Made by a program: the position numbers and the translations under genes
Assembly (NCBI GenBank): GCA_021325655.1
Contig: JAJPGT010000082.1
Coordinates: forward strand, 1-35,939
DNA: 35,939 nucleotides
Reading direction: 5' to 3'
Source of the DNA: Pseudomonadota bacterium
Lineage (GTDB): Bacteria > Chloroflexota > UBA6077 > JAJPGT01
Part shown: in pieces, positions 1-6,756 of the stretch
How positions within the stretch are numbered: the first letter of the stretch is position 1
Layout: every line of letters starts with the position of its first letter
Notes under the pieces: generated by a model
Database searches by the model: none
The model's input: only the letters and a program-made list of their open reading frames with translations
Told to the model about the DNA's origin: nothing

Positions 1-419
1 CCCTTGTCGCCCTTGGGCCCGGTGGCGCCGGTCTCGCCCTGGGGGCCTTGAGGCCCGGTGGCGCCTTCGGGGCCGGTGGCGCCGACTGCTCCGGTGGCGC
101 CGGTTGGGCCCGTTGCGCCGGTGTCGCCTTTAGCGCCCTTGTCGCCCTGCGGTCCTTGCGGCCCGCTGGGGCCGGTGGCGCCTTCAGGCCCGGTCGGCCC
201 GCTGGGGCCGGTCTCGCCCTGTGGCCCAGTGGGCCCGGTGGCGCCCGTCGCGCCCGCGCCGGTTGGACCGGATGGCCCGGTTGGACCCGATGGTCCGGTC
301 GCGCCCGTGGCACCCGCGCCCGTCGGGCCGCTCGGGCCGGTGGCCCCAGTGGGACCGGTTGGCCCCGAGGCGCCCCGAGGGCCACTTGGCCCCCTGGGCC
401 CCGTGGGTCCTGTGGGACC
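1..419 (-). repeat. Gly-X-Thr collagen-type triplet repeat tract
   Basis: On the minus strand this is a run of about 46 nine-base units of the form GGN-SCN-ACN, encoding Gly-Pro/Ala-Thr triplets with occasional Ser, Arg, Asp or Leu-free variants. The units are imperfect at the DNA level because third positions vary. The triplet phase is broken twice, near 240-270 and 300-330, each time by one missing codon (Gly-Ala-Gly). Open plus-strand frames across this tract rich in Pro, Gly and Val are only its antisense reading. Confidence 0.9.
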
Positions 420-632
420 CGACTGGTTCCAGCTCAGCGACACCTCGTTCGTGTTGCAGGTAGTGGTGGGAGAGACGATGCGGATGGCGCCGCTCGTCCT
501 GTTGACGCAGGAGTAGATCAGACCGGTGGTAGCCGCGCCCACGACGCTCACGGCGCTCGCCCCCACGAGAGCCACGATCAGCACTCCTACTCCTGGTCGG
601 TAGAACAGCTTTGGAATAGTCTTAGGCCACAA
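1..632 (-). CDS. Secreted collagen-like (Gly-X-Thr repeat) protein, 5' part
   Basis: Partial gene running off the left edge on the minus strand. The chosen TTG start at 632 has a strong Shine-Dalgarno (GGGAGGAG) a few bases upstream and gives a good signal peptide: a basic start ([13 protein letters not shown]), then a hydrophobic core ([19 protein letters not shown]). An in-frame ATG at 677 would add 15 residues but has no SD. The mature N-terminus holds a two-cysteine segment ([15 protein letters not shown], then [15 protein letters not shown]), common ahead of bacterial collagen repeats. From 419 to the edge the protein is almost pure Gly-X-Y triplets, mostly GPT, GAT and GPS. Two register breaks read [11 protein letters not shown], each one residue short. 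Thr in the Y position, where animals have hydroxyproline, is typical of bacterial collagen-like surface or spore proteins. The C-terminal domain is out of view, so anchoring and function are unknown. Confidence 0.85.
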   Translation of the reverse strand, partial: MWPKTIPKLFYRPGVGVLIVALVGASAVSVVGAATTGLIYSCVNRTSGAIRIVSPTTTCNTNEVSLSWNQSGPTGPTGPRGPSGPRGASGPTGPTGATGPSGPTGAGATGATGPSGPTGPSGPTGAGATGATGPTGPQGETGPSGPTGPEGATGPSGPQGPQGDKGAKGDTGATGPTGATGAVGATGPEGATGPQGPQGETGATGPKGDK

Positions 633-1506
633 CTGCTCCTCCCTTCGCGCCGGCAGCTCGTGTGCGAGCTCGCGCATGGCCAACAGCCATCGGGAAGCGC
701 CGGACAGGCGTCCCAAGATGCCCCGCGCCGATCCGGAGAGTGACTGCCAGCGGCAAGATCCGCTCTCTGCAGATGGCTCTCTGGCCAGCGACGGAAACCT
801 GGCAAGAAGAATTAGTACTACTCGCACACGGTGCCAGCAGATTGAAGGCCAAGAATAATCGAGATATGTCGCGTGATCTGCTCCTTCTCTTCACCTCCCT
901 GGCCAAGAACAGAGCCCCGCTGCCGCCAGTGCTGTCCCCCACAGTGTCGAGAGCTACGTTGCTGCTCCCTACCGCGATCGCTTCCTGCTCAGATAGGCGA
1001 GTGCGCTTGGCTGACCATCTGCAGCACGAGCTACGTGCCCGGCGCAAAGACCAACAGAGGACCATCCAAGTGAGAAGCGCTATGCCGAGCAAGCCATGCC
1101 GGGAATGCCACGAGTTCTTTGGTCAGCGATGTGCGAGTACCGAGTCATCCTGGCGGGATGCAGGGCAGACCGTGGTCGGGACCGTGCCGCTCCCGGCCGC
1201 CACAAGGATGGATGAGATGGGCATAACAAGTCCGTAACAGCACCGGACAATATCGTTTCAAATTTCCCGATCCCGCCGACTTCTGCGTTACAGCCCGGTT
1301 CGAGAGATTCGATGGCTCGGGCGGAGCAACGGAGTTGCCACTCATTCTGTTCACGGAGCTGGATATCTTCTCTCGACTCCGTGGTAGACGCGCAGCAAGG
1401 TGTGAGGGCGGTGTTGTCGCCTCGTCGCATGCTGGACGCACCATGAGGCGATCCAGGTGCGTCTCTCCATCAGGGGCGGTGGCGCGCGAGCCTGATTTCG
1501 ACAAGC
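633..1506. other. Gene-free stretch of about 870 bp with lower GC
   Basis: I find no convincing gene here. Open frames of 100-190 codons exist on both strands, but their translations are Ser/Arg/Cys-rich with no recognisable domain or ribosome site. Base composition by eye is clearly lower in GC than the flanking genes, with AT-rich patches around 815-870 and 1220-1270. The stretch should carry the promoter of the collagen-like gene (minus) and perhaps that of the lipid operon (plus). I could not identify a well-spaced -35/-10 pair for either. It could also be remnant or recently acquired DNA. Confidence 0.6.
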
Positions 1507-2520
1507 ATGGCCGACGCCAGAAGATGGCTCTCCACCTGGCTGGGTGCGGTAGCATCTCCGGCGGCGTCCGGCGTGCCAGGTCGGGGCGCCGCGAGCAGCG
1601 CTGCGATGATGTACTGGGCTCATCTCGTCGCCATGGCGCTCATCCGTGGCCTGCCGGCCTGGGTGGTCGATCCACTCGTGCTCGCGCTGGCGCCCCGCGC
1701 TGCCCGGCTCTGGGATCGTCAGTGGCAGGCCACGCGGGCCAACGCGCAGGTGCTCCTCGGGCCGGGGGTCACGCCGCGGCAGGTGGAGCGCTGCCTGGAG
1801 CGAACGTTCCGCAACTACGCTCGCTACCTGCTCGAACTGGTGCGGCTGCCCGGAACCGCCCCGGAGATGCTGGAGCGCGGGTTCGAGGTGCGTGGCTGGG
1901 AGCACCTGCGGGCTGCCCGGGCTCGAGGGCGCGGGGTGGTGCTGCTGACACTGCACATGGGCAACTGGGATGCCGCCGGGGCGCTGCTGGCAGGCCGTGG
2001 GGTTCCTGTGACCGTGCTGGTGGACCGCCTTCAGCCGCTGCGCTGGGACGCGCTGGTACAGCGGACACGGCGGGAGCTGGGGATGCAGACTCTCCCGGTG
2101 GATGCCAATCCCCGTGCGATGCTCCAGGTCCTGCGGCAGAACCAGGTGCTGGGCGTGCTGCTCGACCGCCCGCTGAGTGAGGGTGGATGCGTGGTGTCGT
2201 GGTGCGGCCGGCCGACGCGGCTCCCGGACGGCGGGGTCCGGCTGGCGCTGCTGGCAGACGCGGCGGTAGTGGCGGCGGCGATCACCCGTGAGCAGGAGCG
2301 GTACGTGGTGCAGATCAGTCCACCGCTTGAACCGCGGCGGCGCGGTTCGCGGCGCGAGCGGGCGGCCGAGGTGATGGGCCAGGCGCTGGCCTGGCTGGAG
2401 CCGTGGGTACGGGCCCACCCGGACCAGTGGTTCATGTTTCGGCCGTTCTGGCCTGTTGCGCCAGCCCTGGACGAGCGCAGGTGCGAGCATGCTCGCGTGG
2501 TTTCCGCGCCTCGCGGCTAG
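1507..2520 (+). CDS. LpxL/HtrB/PatA-family lysophospholipid acyltransferase (first copy)
   Basis: Membrane-associated acyltransferase of the LpxL/HtrB family, which includes the mycobacterial phosphatidylinositol-mannoside acyltransferase PatA. The family transfers an acyl chain from acyl-CoA or acyl-ACP to a glycolipid hydroxyl. The signature H(X)4D is intact: LHMGNWDAAGA, His150 and Asp155. Further family blocks are FRNYARYLLELVRLP, GWEHLRAARARGRGVVLL and LLDRPL. Families of this type often begin near a YWA motif, so the ATG pair at 1606/1609 (MMYWAHLVAMALIRGLP) may be the real start; the first 33 residues are low-complexity. The gene overlaps the next by 32 bases and opens a four-gene operon with a PimA-like glycosyltransferase and a CDP-alcohol transferase. 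That context favours PIM-type lipid acylation over lipid A synthesis. Family assignment is firm; the substrate is inferred. Confidence 0.85.
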   Translation: MADARRWLSTWLGAVASPAASGVPGRGAASSAAMMYWAHLVAMALIRGLPAWVVDPLVLALAPRAARLWDRQWQATRANAQVLLGPGVTPRQVERCLERTFRNYARYLLELVRLPGTAPEMLERGFEVRGWEHLRAARARGRGVVLLTLHMGNWDAAGALLAGRGVPVTVLVDRLQPLRWDALVQRTRRELGMQTLPVDANPRAMLQVLRQNQVLGVLLDRPLSEGGCVVSWCGRPTRLPDGGVRLALLADAAVVAAAITREQERYVVQISPPLEPRRRGSRRERAAEVMGQALAWLEPWVRAHPDQWFMFRPFWPVAPALDERRCEHARVVSAPRG

Positions 2521-3358
2521 CCGGCACCGGAGCCCGGGGCTTGCTCAGGCGCTGGCGGAGTTCGGCGGGGTGCTGGGCGTGCGGCTTCAGCCCGCGGCCC
2601 GCCAGGCGGTACGCGAGAACCTGGCGCACGTCTTCCGGCGCTCGCCCGCCACCTGGGAGGTCGAGGAAGTGTTCCGGGAGGCGGGGCGCGGGTATCTGGA
2701 CCTGGCGCTGCTCGGGCTGCTCCCGCCACAGCGTCTGCTGGCGCGGACGCGGGTGAGCGGCTGGGAGCATCTGGACGCGGCGCTGGCCCAGGGGCGCGGG
2801 GCGATCCTGGTGGGGACGCACACCGGGGCGGTGTCCTCGGTCGGGCAGCTTCTGGCGTTGCGTGGCTACCGGGCGGTGGCGCCGGTAGAGCGGCTGGGCA
2901 GCGCGGCGCTACACTGGCTGCACCACGCGCCGCGCCGCCGGGCCGGGGTACGGCTGGTCGAGGCTACGCCAGCGGCCTGGTGGGCGCTGCTGGCTGCCCT
3001 GCGTCGAAATGAGGTCGTGGCGCTGCTGGGCGACCGGCCGGTGGCGGGCGCGAGCGTTGAGCTGAATCTCTTTGGCTGTCCGGCACGGCTTCCGCTGGGG
3101 CCCGCCCTGCTCGCCAGCCACTCGCGGGCGCCGTTGCTACCCGTGCGCGCCTTCCGTGATCCGGGCGGCAGGCTGAGCGGCGAGATCGACCCACCGCTGG
3201 CCGCCGCCGGGCTGCCGACCCGGGAGCTGGCCCGGCGCGTCGCGGAGAGCCTGGAGTACACTATCCGGCGGCGGCCGTTGCAGTGGCTCGTGTTCGAGCG
3301 GGTCTGGTCGGCATCGCGCTGTCCGGCGGCCTGGCTGACCGGCAGGATGGACCGGTGA
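2489..3358 (+). CDS. LpxL/PatA-like acyltransferase paralogue with altered HX4D motif
   Basis: Second LpxL/PatA-like protein, 289 aa, directly after the first. I chose the ATG at 2489 (MLAWFPRLAASRH), which overlaps the upstream stop by 32 bases; a TTG at 2456 is possible. Shared blocks include SGWEHLDAALAQGRGAILVGTH, NEVVALLGDRPV and a C-terminal RRRPLQWLVFERVW that parallels HPDQWFMFRPFW in the first copy. The catalytic motif is changed: THTGAVS has His111, but Ser116 stands where family members have Asp or Glu. It may use another acid, may be a non-catalytic partner of the first copy, or may have different chemistry. The TGA stop at 3356-3358 overlaps the next gene's GTG, so translation is probably coupled. 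The family call is firm; activity is uncertain. Confidence 0.82.
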   Translation: MLAWFPRLAASRHRSPGLAQALAEFGGVLGVRLQPAARQAVRENLAHVFRRSPATWEVEEVFREAGRGYLDLALLGLLPPQRLLARTRVSGWEHLDAALAQGRGAILVGTHTGAVSSVGQLLALRGYRAVAPVERLGSAALHWLHHAPRRRAGVRLVEATPAAWWALLAALRRNEVVALLGDRPVAGASVELNLFGCPARLPLGPALLASHSRAPLLPVRAFRDPGGRLSGEIDPPLAAAGLPTRELARRVAESLEYTIRRRPLQWLVFERVWSASRCPAAWLTGRMDR

Positions 3359-4500
3359 GAGTTGCGCTGGTCTCGCCTTACGACTACGCCTCGTACGGCG
3401 GCGTCGTGGAGCACGTCGCCGGCCTGGCCGCGGCGCTCCAGCGGCTGGGCCACGCGCCCTGGGTGTTCGCCCCGGCGTCGGCTGAGCTTCCTGACCGCCC
3501 GACGGTCCCGTTCGTCGACCTGGGCCGTCCGTGCGCCATCGGCGCCAACGGCTCGATCGCCCGCATCTTGCTGAGCTGGAGTGGGTATCGGCGGCTGCGC
3601 CAGGCGCTTGCCGACGGCGCGTTCGACGTGGTCCATCTGCACGAGCCGATGGTTCCGCTGGTGCCGCTGGCAGCGCTGCTGCACGCTCGCTCCGTGACGG
3701 TCGGCACGTTTCACGCCAGCGCCGAGCGGAGCGTGGCCTACCGCTGCGCCCAGCCGCTTCTGCGCCGTCTGTCCGGCCGACTGCATGGTCGGATCGCCGT
3801 CTCGCGCGCCGCGCGCGACTTCGCGGCGCGCTACCTCCCCGGGGAGTATCGAGTGATCCCGAATGGGGTGGATTTCCAGGCGTTCGCCGCAGTGCCGGGC
3901 AGGGTGGCGGAGCGAGAGCCGCTGGTACTGTACGTGGGCCGGCTCGAGCGCCGCAAAGGGGTGGGCTATCTGCTTCGCGCCTGGGAAGATGTTCGCCGCC
4001 GGGCGCCCGGCGCCCGCCTGGTCGTCGCCGGCGGCGGGCGGCCGCTGGAGCGCTATCGCCGCTATGCCGCCGCGCGCGGTTGGCCGGAGGTTTGCTTCCC
4101 CGGTGTGGTCAGCCGCAAGGAGCTGCTCGGGCTGCTCAGAGCGGCTCGGATTGTCTGCGCGCCCTCCACCGGCCAGGAGAGCTTCGGGCTGGTGCTACTG
4201 CAGGCGATGGCAGCCGGGGTGCCAGTCGTCGCCTCGCGGATCGCCGGCTACGTGGAGCTGATCGACCAGGGAGGTGGGGGGATCCTCGTCCCACCCTGCG
4301 ACGTGCCGGCCCTCGCCGCCGCGCTGGCCGAGCTACTGAGCGATCCACGCCGCTGCGTGGAGCTGGGACAGGCGGGCCAGCAGCACGCCAGGCAGTTTGA
4401 TTGGGACCACGTGGCGTCTGGAATCCTGGAATACTATTTTGAGTTACACTCACACAGAGCAGGCGGTGTATCGCCGAGAGCCGCAGAGCGAGTGGCGTGA
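3355..4500 (+). CDS. PimA-like GT4 glycosyltransferase
   Basis: GT-B fold glycosyltransferase of family GT4, 381 aa. It starts at the GTG that overlaps the previous stop (GTGA); this places VRVALVSPYDYASYGGV at the N-terminus, exactly where PimA-type enzymes have their YGGV loop followed by EHV. Other family blocks are DVVHLHEPMVPL, GTFHAS, VIPNGVDF and LYVGRLERRKGVGYLL. The C-terminal EX7E motif is present as ESFGLVLLQ: Glu275 is kept but the second Glu is Gln283. PimA transfers mannose from GDP-mannose to phosphatidylinositol on the cytoplasmic face of the membrane. The neighbouring acyltransferases and CDP-alcohol transferase make a phospholipid acceptor likely, but donor and acceptor are not proven by sequence. 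The stop overlaps the next start by four bases (GTGA). Confidence 0.85.
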   Translation: MRVALVSPYDYASYGGVVEHVAGLAAALQRLGHAPWVFAPASAELPDRPTVPFVDLGRPCAIGANGSIARILLSWSGYRRLRQALADGAFDVVHLHEPMVPLVPLAALLHARSVTVGTFHASAERSVAYRCAQPLLRRLSGRLHGRIAVSRAARDFAARYLPGEYRVIPNGVDFQAFAAVPGRVAEREPLVLYVGRLERRKGVGYLLRAWEDVRRRAPGARLVVAGGGRPLERYRRYAAARGWPEVCFPGVVSRKELLGLLRAARIVCAPSTGQESFGLVLLQAMAAGVPVVASRIAGYVELIDQGGGGILVPPCDVPALAAALAELLSDPRRCVELGQAGQQHARQFDWDHVASGILEYYFELHSHRAGGVSPRAAERVA

Positions 4501-5255
4501 ACGAGTCAGCACAGCCGCGTCAGGACCGCCCCGGCGAAACCAGGAAGGCGCCGGAAGCGCCGCCCTCTCCGTCGCGGCCGTCATTGTTTGCCGCGCCGCT
4601 GGAGTGGCTCGAGGGCGTGGACCTCTGGCACGGCACGCTGCCGATGAGCCAGATGGTGAAGGCCACGGTCCGAAGCTGGGCCAGTCCGTTTGCCTCCACG
4701 CTGGCGGCGTTCGGGATCCGGGCGAACACACTCACCGTGCTCGGCCTGCTGCTCAACTGCATCGCGGCGCTGATGCTCGCCGCTGGCCACTTCACCACTG
4801 GTGGGCTCGTCTTCCTCCTCTTCAATGCGCTCGACTTCCTGGATGGCGCGGTGGCCCGGCTGACCGGGACCGCCAGCGACTTCGGCGCATTCCTGGACTC
4901 AGTTGTGGACCGCTACTCGGAATCGGTCATCTTCATCGGGCTGGGCTGGTGGTACATCGCCGACGACAATCCCGCCGGGGCGGTGGTCAGCTACGCCGCG
5001 CTAGTCGGCTCGCTCATGGTGAGCTACACCCGTGCCCGGGCGGAGGGCCTGGGCTATGCCTGCGAGGTAGGGCTGCTCCCGCGGCCCGAGCGGATCGTGC
5101 TGCTGGGCCTGGGGATGATCGTCAGCGGCCTGCTGGACGCGCCGCGGTTGTTCTTCTTCATCCTGCTGGCGTTGGCGGCGCTGACGAATCTCACCGCGCT
5201 GCAGCGCATTCTGCACATGCAGCGGGAGACGCAACGGCGCCGGAGCGGCTTGTAG
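4497..5255 (+). CDS. CDP-alcohol phosphatidyltransferase (PgsA/PI-phosphate synthase-like)
   Basis: Integral membrane enzyme, 252 aa, that swaps the CMP of a CDP-linked lipid for an alcohol head group. The complete family signature D-G-X2-A-R-X8-G-X3-D-X3-D is visible as DGAVARLTGTASDFGAFLD followed by SVVD. About six hydrophobic segments surround it. The roughly 40-residue N-terminal extension is polar and Pro-rich. The GTG start overlaps the stop of the PimA-like gene (GTGA). The motif alone does not distinguish phosphatidylglycerophosphate synthase from phosphatidylinositol-phosphate synthase. The operon resembles the actinobacterial pgsA-patA-pimA cluster, which favours an inositol phosphate acceptor. 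The last codon and stop (TTG TAG) also form a candidate -35 box for the downstream tRNA. Confidence 0.88.
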   Translation: MNESAQPRQDRPGETRKAPEAPPSPSRPSLFAAPLEWLEGVDLWHGTLPMSQMVKATVRSWASPFASTLAAFGIRANTLTVLGLLLNCIAALMLAAGHFTTGGLVFLLFNALDFLDGAVARLTGTASDFGAFLDSVVDRYSESVIFIGLGWWYIADDNPAGAVVSYAALVGSLMVSYTRARAEGLGYACEVGLLPRPERIVLLGLGMIVSGLLDAPRLFFFILLALAALTNLTALQRILHMQRETQRRRSGL

Positions 5256-5279
5256 GCCACGCCGCATCGCGAGTACAAT
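5250..5279 (+). promoter_or_regulatory. Candidate sigma-A promoter of tRNA-Arg
   Basis: TTGTAG at 5250-5255 and TACAAT at 5274-5279 are separated by 18 bases, ending 14 bases before the mature tRNA. The -35 box is made of the last Leu codon and stop codon of the preceding gene. Confidence 0.5.
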
Positions 5280-5293
5280 AGGTCCCGAAGCGT

Positions 5294-5366
5294 GCACCCG
5301 TAGCTCAGTGGATAGAGCGCTAGCCTCCGGAGCTAGAGGCCGTGAGTTCGAATCTCACCGGGTGTA
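5294..5366 (+). tRNA. tRNA-Arg (anticodon CCG)
   Basis: Full cloverleaf of 73 nt. The acceptor stem GCACCCG pairs with CGGGTGT (first pair G-U). The D arm is GCTC/GAGC. The anticodon arm is CTAGC/GCTAG with loop CTCCGGA, so the anticodon is CCG (5327-5329), which reads CGG Arg codons. The T arm is GTGAG-TTCGAAT-CTCAC. The discriminator is A and no CCA is encoded (CCCA follows). Confidence 0.95.
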
Positions 5367-5386
5367 CCCAGGCAGTTTCAGCCAGG

Positions 5387-5421
5387 CGCCCACGGCACCC
5401 CGCCGTGGGCGTTGTTGTTAT
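5387..5421 (+). terminator. Rho-independent terminator after tRNA-Arg
   Basis: Perfect 10-bp stem (CGCCCACGGC with GCCGTGGGCG) around a 5-base loop, followed by the T-rich tail TTGTTGTTA. It separates the tRNA from the promoter at 5444. Confidence 0.8.
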
Positions 5422-5443
5422 GGTATTGTGATGCCGGGGCGGC

Positions 5444-5472
5444 TTGACGGGTGGCTCCCTGCGGGGTATGCT
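5444..5472 (+). promoter_or_regulatory. Strong sigma-A-type promoter
   Basis: TTGACG (5444-5449), a 17-base spacer and TATGCT (5467-5472): the best consensus match in the window. It lies just after the tRNA terminator and reads toward the P1 peptidase, whose start is about 230 bases downstream. Confidence 0.65.
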
Positions 5473-5708
5473 GTCCCCGCGCCTGGCGAGCCAGGGCACG
5501 CGACGGAACCGCAAGAGTCCACACTCGAACACCCGCAAGGGCAAGGCGGTTCTCGCCCCGATCCGGCGAAAGCCGGATGTCAGCGTAAGGTGGACGCTGG
5601 AAGGGGCTGCGGAGAGGCGGATACGTTTCTTCGCTGCGAGCCTGGATGGCCAGGCGCGTTTGTTTCCCCCTCTCGGCGCCTGCCCTCTTTCGCGCGCTGG
5701 GGGCTGTT
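5473..5708 (+). other. Long, possibly structured 5' leader
   Basis: About 230 bases lie between the predicted transcription start (near 5480) and the peptidase start codon, with no convincing gene. Possible hairpins are CCTGG/CCAGG with a four-base loop near 5480-5495; ATCCGGC-GAAA-GCCGGAT near 5561-5578, a 7-bp stem with a GNRA tetraloop; and CAGCGT/ACGCTG around AAGGTGG near 5580-5598. I could not match it to a T-box, TPP, cobalamin, SAM, glycine or c-di-GMP riboswitch core. Whether it is regulatory is unknown. Confidence 0.35.
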
Positions 5709-6722
5709 ATGACCAGCCCTCCGCCCGATTCGCTGACCGACGTCCCGGGCCTGAGCGTTGGCCATTTCACCGACCTGGATGCTGCCACTGGCTGCACCGT
5801 GGTCCTGTTCCCCGCGGGCGCAGTGATGGGGGTGGACGTGCGCGGCGCTGCCCCTGGGACGCGAGAGACTGATCTCCTGCGGCCCGGTATGCTCGTCCAG
5901 CGGGTCCAGGCGCTCCTGCTGGCCGGCGGGAGCGCCTTCGGCCTGGCCGCCGCGACCGGCGTGGTCCGCTTCCTGGAGGAGCGTGGGGTGGGCTATCTGA
6001 CTGTGGCTGGCGTCGTCCCGATCGTCCCCGCCGCGGTGCTCTACGACCTTGCCCTGGGTCGGGCGGATATCCGGCCGGGCGAGCAGGCGGGCTATGCCGC
6101 CTGCCTGGCGGCGTCGACGAAGCCGGTCATCCAGGGCTCGGTCGGCGCTGGCACTGGCGCTACGGTGGGGAAGATTCTCGGGATGGCCCACGCGACCAAG
6201 GCCGGGCTGGGCAGCGCCGCGGTGCACCTGCCGGAAGGAGTAGTGGTCGGGGCGCTGGCCGCAGTAAACGCGGGGGGGAGCGTGGTCGATCCCGCCTCCG
6301 GGCGCGTCCTGGCCGGGGTGCGGGCGCCCGACGGCTCCGGCTTTCTGGATGCTGAGGCGCTGGTGCTGGCGGGGCAGGGCGTGCGGGCGCTGCGGGGGAC
6401 GAACACCACGCTGGTGCTGGTTGCCACCGATGCCGCGCTCGACAAGACCCTGGCCAACCGCCTGGCCCAGGTGGCGCACGACGGTCTGGCCCGCGCGCTG
6501 CGCCCGGTGCACACCCAGTTCGACGGCGACGTGGTCTTCGCCGCCTCGACGGCCGCCGATGGCGCAGCACCGTTCGATGTCAACCGGGTCGCCGTCGCCG
6601 CGGTGCAGGCGGTCGAGCGGGCGATCGTCCGCGCGGCCCAGATGGCTACCTCGCTCGCCGGACTCCCTGCCGCGTCGGACCTGGCCTCCGGCGGTTCGTC
6701 AGGAGGGCCGGAGGGCAGGTGA
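5709..6722 (+). CDS. P1 family (DmpA/NylC-type) self-processing peptidase
   Basis: N-terminal nucleophile hydrolase of MEROPS family S58/P1, 337 aa. Relatives include the D-aminopeptidase DmpA, beta-aminopeptidases and the nylon-oligomer hydrolase NylC. Family blocks are LTDVPGLSVGHFTD at the N-terminus, GGSAFGLAAATGVVRFLEE, ATVGKI, VGALAAVNAGGSVVDP, and RGTNTTLVLVATDA near the C-terminal third. The last contains Asn232-Thr233, the likely self-cleavage site that would expose Thr as nucleophile, as in NylC. The ATG at 5709 is preferred because the family starts just before LTDVPG and GGGGG lies upstream; a longer form from 5646 is less likely. No signal peptide is seen. The physiological substrate is unknown. 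relA/spoT follows after 34 bases. Confidence 0.85.
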   Translation: MTSPPPDSLTDVPGLSVGHFTDLDAATGCTVVLFPAGAVMGVDVRGAAPGTRETDLLRPGMLVQRVQALLLAGGSAFGLAAATGVVRFLEERGVGYLTVAGVVPIVPAAVLYDLALGRADIRPGEQAGYAACLAASTKPVIQGSVGAGTGATVGKILGMAHATKAGLGSAAVHLPEGVVVGALAAVNAGGSVVDPASGRVLAGVRAPDGSGFLDAEALVLAGQGVRALRGTNTTLVLVATDAALDKTLANRLAQVAHDGLARALRPVHTQFDGDVVFAASTAADGAAPFDVNRVAVAAVQAVERAIVRAAQMATSLAGLPAASDLASGGSSGGPEGR

Positions 6723-6756
6723 TATACTTCGTGTTACGGCAGGAAGGATCTTCGTG

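Noticed and set aside
48..743. Plus-strand Pro/Gly/Ala-rich open frames over the collagen tract
   Set aside because: They are the antisense of Gly-X-Thr codons; the minus strand has the signal peptide, ribosome site and true triplet pattern.
1222..1232. CATAACAAGTC shared with the sigma factor upstream region near 35447
   Set aside because: An 11-base match is expected many times by chance in a window this long.
622..1430. Open frames of 100-190 codons in the low-GC stretch
   Set aside because: Compositions are Ser/Arg/Cys-rich, frames overlap on both strands, and none shows a domain or ribosome site.
5320..5544. Minus-strand frame ending VRFELTASSSGG over tRNA-Arg
   Set aside because: This is the well-known spurious translation of a tRNA antisense strand, not a gene.
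6349..6756. N-terminal extension of the rel frame
   Set aside because: It is an Arg/Trp-rich out-of-frame reading of the P1 peptidase gene.
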